From contig JAIOJX010000004.1 in the NCBI GenBank assembly GCA_022376925.1, forward strand, positions 179,271,501 through 179,335,500: a stretch of 64,000 bases of DNA, given 5' to 3'. Shown one piece after another: positions 44,901 to 54,774 of this stretch. Position numbers and translations under genes: made by a program. The DNA comes from Tragulus kanchil. Taxonomy: Eukaryota > Chordata > Mammalia > Artiodactyla > Tragulidae. Position 1 is the stretch's first letter; the number at the start of each line of letters is the position of its first letter. The notes below the pieces were generated by a model. The model had not been told where the DNA came from and ran no database searches. It worked only from the letters and a program-made list of their open reading frames with translations.

Positions 44901-47900
44901 GCTGGAGGACCTGTGGGCTGTGGGACAGCTTCTGAATGCAGCTGGAGTGCCCTCTAGCGGGAAGCGAGTAATGGCCGTGAACATGGATTCAAATGCCTTT
45001 CTTTTTATTAACAGCCGGAGCTCCTGAGCTGGCTATGGACCTATCTCAGTGCTGAGCCCCACATAGATTATCTCCCTTAAATCGCTCAAAAGCCCTACAA
45101 AGTAGGGAATATGGTCCCTCTTTTGCAAATGAGAAAATCAGGGTGCAGGGAAGGGAGGTAATTTTACCTGAGCTTCCACCACCCAGCTTACTGGATTCAT
45201 CACGTCTCCTTTTCTTAACCTGGTCCCTCAGAGAGTACACCTCCGGTTAAGGGAGGGACCTGCCTGTCCCCAGTTTCCCTCTCTTGGGATTTGTTCCATG
45301 CCTCCTCCAGACAAGGTGGTCGGACAGGGTGGTCGAACTTGAATGTGACCTTAAGTCACTCCACTTTGAGTTTTATCACCCAGGCTGGGCCCCTGGTTCT
45401 CAGTTTCCCCCACTTCTAGCTGTCCGGAGCTTCCAATTAGGACGCATTAGCCTTGGCGGTGGGGAGCCCTGGCTCCAGAGGCAGCCATCTTAGAGGGGTT
45501 TGGTGTTTATTTTTTATAGTGAGAAAGAATAGAGTCTGCGAAAGGGAAGAGGGGATGACCCAGGTGGCAGGCAAGACTGCAGGCGGGCCTCTGTGAGCGA
45601 CCACATTCTCCTCACTAGGGCTAAGGTTTTCTCAGAGCCTCTTCCCGCTCCGACAGCCTGTGACTTAGTGGCAGTTGGCCCAGGAGGGGCAGGCGGGAGT
45701 CTGCAGAAAAACAGGCTGTGCAGAGGGCAAAGCCTCAGAATCTTCAAATGGTTCTAAAGGCTCAAAGTCTAGTTGACGGACTGTCCCGCCTCCACACCCC
45801 CCCCAAATCCCCCCAGAAGGACTGTACATATGTAAAGTTTGCCTTGGACTAAAGCAGAAGGAAAGAAATAATGGTTTCCACAATTCCATACTTCTGTGAC
45901 CCTTGCCTTCAAATTACACGCATTTTAGGAGATCTGTGGAGCAATCTTAACCCTTGATGCAGCTTTGGAGGGATGGGGCAGAGCAGCTGGAGGACCTGTG
46001 GGCTGTGGGACAGCTTCTGAATGCAGCTGGAGTGCCCTCTAGCGGGGAAGCGAGTAATGGCCGTGAACATGGATTCAAATGCCTTTCTTTTTATTAATAG
46101 CCGGAGCTCCTGAGCTGGCTATGGACCTATCTCAGTGCTGAGCCCCACATAGATTATCTCCCTTAAATCGCTCAAAAGCCCTACAAAGTAGGGAATATGG
46201 TCCCTCTTTTGCAAATGAGAAAATCAGGGTGCAGGGAAGGGAGGTAATTTTACCTGAGCTTCCACCACCCAGCTTACTGGATTCATCACGTCTCCTTTTC
46301 TTAACCTGGTCCCTCAGAGAGTACACCTCCGGTTAAGGGAGCAAGATGGACATACACATACAGGAAGCTGTGAAGGCTGTGGAGATGGTGGGGCAGGGGA
46401 TGGAGAGGCAGACAAGAGGACCTTCATCCGGAGATGACATAGATGAACATCTCAGTGAGCAGGAGAGGGAGAAAGGTTTGCAAGGGGTGATGGAGATCAG
46501 CTTGGTCTGAACCCATGGCTCCATGGGTCCCCAGGAGGCAGCGTGTGTAGGAAACATTCAGGTAGCACTCACTTTCTGCAGGGAACTACTCCGAAGAGAA
46601 CAGGATCCCATGAGGTAGGTTGCATTATCTCCATTTTATACACCGAAAAACTGAGACCAGCAAGGTTCAATAACTTGCTCGTGATCACAGAGAGTGAATG
46701 ATAAGAGTCCAGGTTTTTATCTTCCACATTATCTATGTATAGTATATGCCAGCCCCTCACCCAGTCAGAGTGCAGTAAATGTGTTGGCTGTGGTTACCAT
46801 TTTTTGTTCACAGGCAGACTCAAGTCTCACCTTTAAAGAATTCTTAACCTGGGGAGGGGAGAAGGGGAGGAAGGGTTAAACTAATCCCTTTAAAAAAAAC
46901 TATTTAGGAATTATAAAGTAAGAAATCCTTTTTGTAGAAAGGTTGGAAGCCAAACACTAGAAAAAGTTTGCTCTCAAAGCACGGCCCCTTGGATAGAAGA
47001 GTCTAGAGGAAATCTCAAGTGCTTGCTCCATGCCAGACGCTTATGCTAAGCAGGTAACATACTATCTCACAGTCCCAGTCTTTCATCCTGGATCTGATGT
47101 TTGCCTTGCCTGCACGCTTCGCCATTCCCCAGGGACCGTACAGCACGGCTGGCCTTGGCCTGCACGCTGCAGCGGGGAAGCGAGTAATGGCCGTGAACAT
47201 GGATTCAAATGCCTTTCTTTTTATTAATAGCCGGAGCTGGCTATGGACCTATCTCAGTGCTGAGCCCCACATAGATTATCTCCCTTAAATCGCTCAAAAG
47301 CCCTACAAAGTAGGGAATATGGTCCCTCTTTTGCAAATGAGAAAATCAGGGTGCAGGGAAGGGAGGTAATTTTACCTGAGCTTCCACCACCCAGCTTACT
47401 GGATTCATCACGTCTCCTTTTCTTAACCTGGTCCCTCAGAGAGTACACCTCCGGTTAAGGGAGCAAGATGGACATACACATACAGGAAGCTGTGAAGGCT
47501 GTGGAGATGGTGGGGCAGGGGATGGAGAGGCAGACAAGAGGACCTTCATCCGGAGATGACATAGATGAACATCTCAGTGAGCAGGAGAGGGAGAAAGGTT
47601 TGCAAGGGGTGATGGAGATCAGCTTGGTCTGAACCCATGGCTCCATGGGTCCCCAGGAGGCAGCGTGTGTAGGAAACATTCAGGTAGCACTCACTTTCTG
47701 CAGGGAACTACTCCGAAGAGAACAGGATCCCATGAGGTAGGTTGCATTATCTCCATTTTATACACCGAAAAACTGAGACCAGCAAGGTTCAATAACTTGC
47801 TCGTGATCACAGAGAGTGAATGATAAGAGTCCAGGTTTTTATCTTCCACATTATCTATGTATAGTATATGCCAGCCCCTCACCCAGTCAGAGTGCAGTAA

Positions 47901-50900
47901 ATGTGTTGGCTGTGGTTACCATTTTTTGTTCACAGGCAGACTCAAGTCTCACCTTTAAAGAATTCTTAACCTGGGGAGGGGAGAAGGGGAGGAAGGGTTA
48001 AACTAATCCCCTTTAAAAAAAACTATTTAGGAATTATAAAGTAAGAAATCCTTTTTGTAGAAAGGTTGGAAGCCAAACACTAGAAAAAGTTTGCTCTCAA
48101 AGCACGGCCCCTTGGATAGAAGAGTCTAGAGGAAATCTCAAGTGCTTGCTCCATGCCAGACGCTTATGCTAAGCAGGTAACATACTATCTCACAGTCCCA
48201 GGCTTTCATCCTGGATCTGATGTTTGCCTTGCCTGCACGCTTCGCCAGTCCCCAGGGACCGTACAGCACGGCTGGCCTCCAGCAGAACCCTCACGACAGA
48301 GGCCCCGGAGCTCAGGCAGGATGCCGAGGGAATAAACACTAACCCTGGGATAGAGAGTGGAGACGACCCTGAGTTCCCGCAGGGATGAGGCTGTAAAAAG
48401 CCCTTGCGGCCATGCCAGGGGAGGCTGCCTTTCCTCTGCCCTTGTCTGGGAAGGGGCGTGAGGGAACCAGCCCCCATGGCTCCCTGGCCTGCAGCTGGAG
48501 GAGCTGGCAGCCCTGGCCCAGGGTGGTCAGGCCTCCGTGTGCTGCCACCTAGTGGCTGGAGGGATTGTTAACGAAGCCACCCCAGGAGACCCCAACAGGA
48601 CTGGGAGGACACAGGGCAATCAAGTGCGCCTCTCCCACGTTCTAAATGACATCCTCACTTATGCAGCGTCTGAGTCCACAAATAACCTTTTCTGGGGGTT
48701 GTGGTCAAAAACACTATCATCTTGTCTGAGACGTGTATAGGCTGCCTTCCAGGTACTCGTCAAGCGTCCAGAATCTGGGGATGGGAGGTGGAGAGACCCC
48801 AACCACAGATCAGTCGCACTCTTGATTCTGTGGGAAACCCACAGACTGACCATGGGAATGGGTCCTTCCTTGGCCACCCCAGCTCACCGGGGTGGAGGCA
48901 GTCACTACCGAATGATCTCCCCTCCAAGCCCCCAGGAGCCAGGGTATCTAGAGAACACAGACTGGTCATCCTCTACCCTCTGCCCTGCCATCGCTCCCAC
49001 CCCATCCTCTCATCGCTGGGCTCTCTGCCTCCAGCATTGGTCTTAGCGGTACCTCTTTAGTGGACCACGTGACCTCCACACCCGCTTGGGGTGTCGTCAG
49101 CTCAGCAAAGTCAAGGGTTTATTTCTTACTGATGTTCCCTCCTTCAAAACCAGGAGCTCATCTGTGCTCCTTTGGACCCTGTACTTGCTTCCTTTCACTC
49201 AGTCATCCTGCATCCTTTGGCTCTCAAAGCACGGCCCCTTGGATAGAAGAGTCTAGAGGAAATCTCAAGTGCTTGCTCCATGCCAGACGCTTATGCTAAG
49301 CAGGTAACATACTATCTCACAGTCCCAGGCTTTCATCCTGGATCTGATGTTTGCCTTGCCTGCACGCTTCGCCAGTCCCCAGGGACCGTACAGCACGGCT
49401 GGCCTCCAGCAGAACCCTCACGACAGAGGCCCCGGAGCTCAGGCAGGATGCCGAGGAATAAACACTAACCCTGGGATAGAGAGTGGAGACGACCCTGAGT
49501 TCCCGCAGGGATGAGGCTGTAAAAAGCCCTTGCGGCCATGCCAGGGGAGGCTGCCTTTCCTCTGCCCTTGTCTGGGAAGGGGCGTGAGGGAACCAGCCCC
49601 CATGGCTCCCTGGCCTGCAGCTGGAGGAGCTGGCAGCCCTGGCCCAGGGTGGTCAGGCCTCCGTGTGCTGCCACCTAGTGGCTGGAGGGATTGTTAACGA
49701 AGCCACCCCAGGAGACCCCAACAGGACTGGGAGGACACAGGGCAATCAAGTGCGCCTCTCCCACGTTCTAAATGACATCCTCACTTATGCAGCGTCTGAG
49801 TCCACAAATAACCTTTTCTGGGGGTTGTGGTCAAAAACACTATCATCTTGTCTGAGACGTGTATAGGCTGCCTTCCAGGTACTCGTCAAGCGTCCAGAAT
49901 CTGGGGATGGGAGGTGGAGAGACCCCAACCACAGATCAGTCGCACTCTTGATTCTGTGGGAAACCCACAGACTGACCATGGGAATGGGTCCTTCCTTGGC
50001 CACCCCAGCTCACCGGGGTGGAGGCAGTCACTACCGAATGATCTCCCCTCCAAGCCCCCAGGAGCCAGGGTATCTAGAGAACACAGACTGGTCATCCTCT
50101 ACCCTCTGCCCTGCCATCGCTCCCACCCCATCCTCTCATCGCTGGGCTCTCTGCCTCCAGCATTGGTCTTAGCGGTACCTCTTTAGTGGACCACGTGACC
50201 TCCACACCCGCTTGGGGTGTCGTCAGCTCAGCAAAGTCAAGGGTTTATTTCTTACTGATGTTCCCTCCTTCAAAACCAGGAGCTCATCTGTGCTCCTTTG
50301 GACCCTGTACTTGCTTCCTTTCACTCAGTCATCCTGCATCCTGATTGCTTGGGAGCAGTGCCCCCTGGAGGTAGACGCTGTGTGTGGTCCCAGCTGTCGC
50401 CCCAAGTGGTGGGCACAAGGACTCAGCACTTTCTCAGTGAGGGAAGGACTGGCCCTGGAGGATGGCTTACCTAACCTCTGGACCTGGGCTCTCTGAGGGC
50501 CCTGCCCCGCGCCCCTCACAGCTTCCCTGAGGTAGCAGGTAAGCTGCTGAGCCCGGGGGATTAACACGTTTTACCCCTGGGACTGTGTGCAGCTGGGCCC
50601 AGCAACCTTGGCCAGTGTCCCCTGCTCCCCGGACTTCTGCCCAGCCGTCCTGTCCCCGGGCATCTTGGCACAGAGGGACTATGGTACCACCTCTCAGTCC
50701 GTCCCCACCAAACCTCTGCCCAGCTGGGGTGGATGCCAAGGAGGTTTTAGGTGCTGGCTCTGGAATCCATTGGCACCAATTTGCTTAGACCTAGGCCCTG
50801 AGCCAGACCCTGGACAGACAGATGAATCAGGCCCAGGAGAGGAAGTGCTAGGGGCTGGGAGTGAGAGGAGGGGCCAGAGGTCTGCCGCGGAATTGAGGAG

Positions 50901-53573
50901 GCAAGACTGAGCTGGCCACCCAGCCTGTTCAGAGGCATAGAGGAGCTCAGGGTGTCTACAGATAGGTCCATAGAGCTGGGGGCATGGGCTGGAGCGGGGG
51001 AGACTCACCCTCCCCTTTTGGGCACCAAGAATTAGGTTTGTGGAGGTGTGCCAGGCTGGGCTGAGATCTTGCTGGGGCGGAGCTGGTCCCGGTCTTCTTT
51101 CCACCTGATGTCCTGGCAGCTGCCCTCCTGTGTCAGCCATCGAGGACAGCCCGTGACTAGTATGTCCCTCAGGCCCACCGCCGAGCTTGGAAAGTCAGCC
51201 TTGCAAGTTGGCCCAGGTTGAGGGTCTGACTTGCCTTCCCGCCTTCCACAGTTTGCATCACCTGTCAGAACCTGTTTCCTTTTATCGCTGAGGCAGGGGC
51301 ACTGCCGCTTCTCTTAGTGCTTTAGGACGGTGTTTTGAGACAGTACTAGTGGGCGGCTGATAACAGGGGTGTCCAGAGGCCAGCGGGCCGCCGAGCCCTC
51401 AGCCGCCGCCTCCCTCTGTTCCGCAGGCGCGGGCCCAGGCAGAGGCCCTCCGCATCAGCGATGTGCATTTCTCGGTCAAGCCGAGCGCCAGCGCCTCCTC
51501 GCCAAGCTGCCCCTGGAGGTAGACGCTGTGTGTGGTCCCAGCTGTCGCCCCAAGTGGTGGGCACAAGGACTCAGCACTTTCTCAGTGAGGGAAGGACTGG
51601 CCCTGGAGGATGGCTTACCTAACCTCTGGACCTGGGCTCTCTGAGGGCCCTGCCCCGCGCCCCTCACAGCTTCCCTGAGGTAGCAGGTAAGCTGCTGAGC
51701 CCGGGGGATTAACACGTTTTACCCCTGGGACTGTGTGCAGCTGGGCCCAGCAACCTTGGCCAGTGTCCCCTGCTCCCCGGACTTCTGCCCAGCCGTCCTG
51801 TCCCCGGGCATCTTGGCACAGAGGGACTATGGTACCACCTCTCAGTCCGTCCCCACCAAACCTCTGCCCAGCTGGGGTGGATGCCAAGGAGGTTTTAGGT
51901 GCTGGCTCTGGAATCCATTGGCACCAATTTGCTTAGACCTAGGCCCTGAGCCAGACCCTGGACAGACAGATGAATCAGGCCCAGGAGAGGAAGTGCTAGG
52001 GGCTGGGAGTGAGAGGAGGGGCCAGAGGTCTGCCGCGGAATTGAGGAGGCAAGACTGAGCTGGCCACCCAGCCTGTTCAGAGGCATAGAGGAGCTCAGGG
52101 TGTCTACAGATAGGTCCATAGAGCTGGGGGCATGGGCTGGAGCGGGGGAGACTCACCCTCCCCTTTTGGGCACCAAGAATTAGGTTTGTGGAGGTGTGCC
52201 AGGCTGGGCTGAGATCTTGCTGGGGCGGAGCTGGTCCCGGTCTTCTTTCCACCTGATGTCCTGGCAGCTGCCCTCCTGTGTCAGCCATCGAGGACAGCCC
52301 GTGACTAGTATGTCCCTCAGGCCCACCGCCGAGCTTGGAAAGTCAGCCTTGCAAGTTGGCCCAGGTTGAGGGTCTGACTTGCCTTCCCGCCTTCCACAGT
52401 TTGCATCACCTGTCAGAACCTGTTTCCTTTTATCGCTGAGGCAGGGGCACTGCCGCTTCTCTTAGTGCTTTAGGACGGTGTTTTGAGACAGTACTAGTGG
52501 GCGGCTGATAACAGGGGTGTCCAGAGGCCAGCGGGCCGCCGAGCCCTCAGCCGCCGCCTCCCTCTGTTCCGCAGGCGCGGGCCCAGGCAGAGGCCCTCCG
52601 CATCAGCGATGTGCATTTCTCGGTCAAGCCGAGCGCCAGCGCCTCCTCGCCCAAGCTGCATTCCAGCGCTGCCGTGCACCGGCTCAAGAAGGACATCCGC
52701 CGCTGCCACCGCATGTCCCGCCGCCCCCTGCCCCGCCCAGACCCCCAGGGAGGCAGCCCTGGCTTGCGCCCGCCCATCTCCCCCTTCTCCGAGACCGTGC
52801 GCATCATCAATCGCAAAGTCAAGCCGCGGGAGCCCAAGCGGAACCGCATCATCCTGAATCTGAAGGTGATCGACAAGGGCACGGGCGCAGGCAGCGCGGG
52901 GCAGGGGGCCGGGACCCTCGCCCGCCCCAAAGTCCCCTCGCGGAACCGCGTCATCGGCAAGAGCAAGAAGTTCAGCGAGAGCATCCTGCGCACGCAGATC
53001 CGCCACATGAAGTTCGGCGCCTTCGCGCTGTACAACAAGCCCCCTCCCGGCCCGCTGCAGCCCCCGCCTGCCGGCAAGGCCGACCTCGCCGCCGCCCCCA
53101 GCCAGGGGCTGCTCCTGGCGCCCCCCGCCGCCCCCTACGACGCCCGCAGCTCCAGCTCTTCCGGCTGCCCCTCGCCGGCCCCCCAGTGCTCCGACCCGGA
53201 TGACGCGCCCCCCAAGCTGCTCCCGGAGACCGCGAGCCCACCTGCCCCCGACTGGCGAGAGCCGGAGGTGCTTGACCTGTCCATCCCTCCCGAGGCGGCG
53301 GCCGCCAGCAAGCGGGCACCTCCCGACGTGCCTGCAGAGGCCAGCCAGGCTCTTCCCGCGGCCCCCGAGCCTGCAGGCGCCGCCTCTGAGCCCGAGGCTG
53401 GGGACTGGCGCCCTGAGATGTCACCCTGCTCCAACGTGGTCGTCACCGATGTCACCAGCAACCTCCTGACGGTCACGATCAAGGAATTCTGCAACCCAGA
53501 GGATTTCGAGAAGGTGGCTGCTGGGGTGGCTGGCGCCGCGGCGGGGGGTGGCGGCAGTGGGGCGAGCAAGTGA
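41916..53573 (+). CDS. CBX6: Chromobox protein 6, Polycomb PRC1 reader subunit (five spliced coding exons)
   Basis: Joining 41916-41984, 42162-42205, 42363-42428, 42571-42637 and 52575-53573 gives an open 414-codon frame ending in TGA. Every join has GT..AG ends and matching phase. Residues about 9-60 form a chromodomain with the aromatic-cage residues F11, W32 and W35 that bind methylated H3K27 in this family. A basic AT-hook-like KKRGPKPK follows at 70-77, then basic segments near 158-178 and 205-235. A proline/alanine-rich linker leads to the C-terminal Pc box (about 366-390, VVVTDVTSN), which contacts RING1 proteins in PRC1. The AT-hook context, the linker and the Gly-rich end after the Pc box point to CBX6 rather than CBX2, 4, 7 or 8. 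Human CBX6 is 412 residues, so this length is normal. The product is a nuclear chromatin repressor. Between exons 4 and 5 lie extra copies of exons 3 and 4 and of the start of exon 5; these are left out of the model. Confidence 0.96.
42162..42205 (+). CDS. CBX6: CBX6 coding exon 2
   Basis: This 44-nt exon follows a pyrimidine-rich acceptor (AG at 42160-42161) and ends before a GTGAGTG donor. It encodes [15 protein letters not shown] with the last codon split 2+1. It carries cage residues W32 and W35. Intron 1 is 177 bp. Confidence 0.95.
42363..42428 (+). CDS. CBX6: CBX6 coding exon 3
   Basis: This 66-nt exon lies between an AG at 42361-42362 and a GTGAGT donor at 42429. It encodes the [11 protein letters not shown] segment that closes the chromodomain groove and its C-terminal helix. 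It lies wholly inside a tandem duplication and recurs at 43463-43528. Confidence 0.93.
42571..42637 (+). CDS. CBX6: CBX6 coding exon 4
   Basis: This 67-nt exon follows the acceptor GCCGCAG and ends at AAG before GTAACC. It encodes the end of the chromodomain helix and the AT-hook-like [12 protein letters not shown] segment. It finishes in phase 0, which fits exon 5. A second copy lies at 43671-43737. Intron 3 is 142 bp. Confidence 0.93.
43463..43528 (+). pseudogene. Duplicate copy of CBX6 exon 3 (probable assembly duplicate)
   Basis: This is the exon 3 sequence again, 1100 bp downstream, with intact splice sites. Exons 3 and 4 total 133 nt, and exon 4 ends in phase 0 while exon 3 needs phase 2. 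Splicing in both pairs would therefore shift the frame and destroy everything after the chromodomain. The copy belongs to a 1.1-kb duplication block that also includes intron sequence. Confidence 0.85.
43671..43737 (+). pseudogene. Duplicate copy of CBX6 exon 4 (probable assembly duplicate)
   Basis: This is the exon 4 sequence again with the same acceptor and GTAACC donor, offset by 1100 bp. Either exon 4 copy could be the true one in a collapsed locus, since their sequences look the same. It should not be counted as an extra exon without long-read or RNA support. Confidence 0.85.
44948..44960 (-). promoter_or_regulatory. Near-consensus CTCF motif in intron 4
   Basis: The reverse strand reads CCGCTAGAGGGCA, one mismatch from the CTCF core. 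It is repeated at 46033-46045 by a duplication. Confidence 0.4.
45040..45235 (+). repeat. MIR fragment in CBX6 intron 4 (three copies)
   Basis: TCAGTGCTGAGCCCCACATA, CTCAAAAGCCCTACAAAGTA, TTGCAAATGAGAAAATCAGG and CCACCCAGCTTACTGGATTC follow the MIR core order. Copies are near 46126 and 47248. Confidence 0.65.
46041..48279 (+). repeat. Tandem duplication 14 (offset about 1122-1130 bp)
   Basis: Positions 46041-47170 recur from 47171. An 8-base deletion lies about 65 bases after the junction. The MIR-like stretch near 45040 exists three times through this chain. Confidence 0.94.
46595..46720 (+). repeat. MIR fragment in CBX6 intron 4 (copied 47717-47842)
   Basis: CCCATGAGGTAGGTTGCATT, CTCCATTTTATACACCGAAA and AATAACTTGCTCGTGATCAC match the MIR core. 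Confidence 0.65.
48093..50343 (+). repeat. Tandem duplication 15 (offset about 1126 bp)
   Basis: Positions 48093-49219 recur at 49220-50343. A one-base loss lies near 49456. It copies the CTCF-like motif at 48542. Confidence 0.95.
48542..48555 (-). promoter_or_regulatory. Perfect CTCF core motif in CBX6 intron 4
   Basis: The reverse strand reads CCACTAGGTGGCAG, which fits every position of the CTCF core consensus. It lies in a CpG-moderate unique part of intron 4. It is copied at 49668-49681 by a tandem duplication. Occupancy is inferred only. Confidence 0.55.
50363..52659 (+). repeat. Tandem duplication 16 (offset 1148 bp) carrying the start of CBX6 exon 5
   Basis: Positions 50363-51510 recur at 51511-52659. 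The only difference I see is one C lost beside the junction. The first copy ends inside exon 5, creating a truncated exon. Confidence 0.96.
51427..51510 (+). pseudogene. Truncated duplicate of the start of CBX6 exon 5
   Basis: The acceptor (CCGCAG) and about 84 bases of exon 5 appear 1148 bp before the complete exon. The copy loses one C near 51502 and then switches at 51511 to intron sequence also found at 50363. It has the right splice acceptor but cannot encode the rest of the protein. It marks the junction of the duplication at 50363-52659. Confidence 0.88.
52575..53573 (+). CDS. CBX6: CBX6 coding exon 5 (linker and Pc box) with stop codon
   Basis: This exon encodes residues 83-414 and the TGA at 53571-53573. 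It begins [12 protein letters not shown] after the acceptor GCAG. It includes the basic [14 protein letters not shown] segment (from about residue 158), a second basic patch with [11 protein letters not shown] (from about 205), a long Pro/Ala/Ser-rich linker, and the Pc box (VVVTDVTSN and LLTVTIKEF). The tail is rich in Ala and Gly. GC content is very high, which leaves long spurious open frames on both strands. Confidence 0.95.
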   Translation, partial: ARAQAEALRISDVHFSVKPSASASSPKLHSSAAVHRLKKDIRRCHRMSRRPLPRPDPQGGSPGLRPPISPFSETVRIINRKVKPREPKRNRIILNLKVIDKGTGAGSAGQGAGTLARPKVPSRNRVIGKSKKFSESILRTQIRHMKFGAFALYNKPPPGPLQPPPAGKADLAAAPSQGLLLAPPAAPYDARSSSSSGCPSPAPQCSDPDDAPPKLLPETASPPAPDWREPEVLDLSIPPEAAAASKRAPPDVPAEASQALPAAPEPAGAASEPEAGDWRPEMSPCSNVVVTDVTSNLLTVTIKEFCNPEDFEKVAAGVAGAAAGGGGSGASK

Positions 53574-54774
53574 GGGGGCTCCACCGAGGAGGGGGCTTGG
53601 GGGCGCCCCCGTGCCCAAGGGCATACTCCTGCTCCAGCCCCCGCCGTCAGACAACCCTGCCTGTGCTTTGCTTGTTTCAAATGGCTCCGTGTTGACCCCG
53701 GGATGGGGCTGGGTAGTTGGAGCCCCCTTAAGCCCAGTGGGAGGGGCAGGCCTGGAAAGGGGTGGGGCGAGCCCTCCCTCTGGTCTCTTGGCACGCTCCC
53801 TGACCCACGCACAGTGGGGCCCGCTGGGTAGTTCCTGGGGAGCCCCAGAACCTGGGGTTCAGCTGCCCCCTCCGCATCCCACCCTGTCTCTCCCAGCTTG
53901 CTTCCAGCTCTCGCGCACAGCATCTGATTTCTCGGTGCTAACCCGGCAGCTGCGGGGCTCCTTAGGGGACCCCATCCTCGCATGGGCACCGTCCCTTTCC
54001 TTCCTCCAGATGCCCGAGAAGGAGGGGCAGGGATGGGAAAGCCCAGGCAGAGGTTGAGAGGAAGGCGGCCGCGGCCCCTCGGCCACCCCCGCGAGGGCGG
54101 CGGGAGCAGGGCCCACTTTTGGACGAGACCCAAGCAGGTGCCCGTGGGCCCCACCCACCCGCCGCTTTCCTAATCCCTCTCTTGAAGGTGGGAGGGGCTG
54201 GCACGAACCTCACCTGCCGTGGCCCCTCGGCATCTAGAAGTCCCTCAGTTTCAACCAAAGGTGCTACAAGAACCTGTCGCGCGGACTTCTGAGTGCGCAT
54301 GCGCCTTCCGACCTGGCCATCACGGGGTCCTGGGACCTGACCAGTTCTGAGGAGTTTGCTGTGAAGGCCGAGCTTCCGGCCGGCCTTGTAGGGGTACACA
54401 TCCCACGCCCTCCTCCCGTGGGGTGGTCAGACCCGGCATGGCGGGGACTGAGGCCGAGGGGAGGGGAGGGCGCCCGCCCCAAGCTGCTTCCTCCTCCTCG
54501 GTGTTTGGGTAGAGCAGGAAGCCTGGACATCGTCAGGAGGGTCTCTGGCTTCTGCAGCCCCCTCTTTCGATTGTGATCGATCACCCAGGCTCCGTCACAG
54601 TCCTGCCTGCTCGAAGCAGCAGGAGGCCTCGAGTGCCCTGCGTGGCTTGTTTCTGCTGCTGTCAGCAAGCATGAGGCGTCCATGCTGGTGGCAGAGACCA
54701 AAACCCCAGTTTTAGGCTGGGCACTGGGATGGCAGGCTGGCCAAGTAGGGGAACGGAAGAGGAGGCCGGTGTCC

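Larger units (their letters stand above)
44156..46341 (+). repeat. Tandem duplication 13 (offset about 1085-1095 bp)
   Basis: Positions 44156-45250 recur at 45251-46341. The first 60 bases of the second copy carry three small deletions. It chains with duplications 12 and 14. Confidence 0.94.
42638..52574 (+). other. CBX6: CBX6 intron 4 (apparent 9.9 kb, likely about 4.3 kb)
   Basis: The intron runs from the GTAACC donor to the CCGCAG acceptor. It contains five chained tandem duplications, which account for about 5.6 kb. Young repeats are scarce. It holds CTCF-like motifs at 44948 and 48542. Frames of up to 176 codons within it come from GC-rich sequence and duplicated exons. Confidence 0.8.

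Noticed and set aside
53135..54154. 339-codon reverse frame overlapping CBX6 exon 5
   Set aside because: It is the antisense shadow of a GC-rich coding exon and runs on into the 3'UTR. The sense frame matches CBX6 residue by residue.
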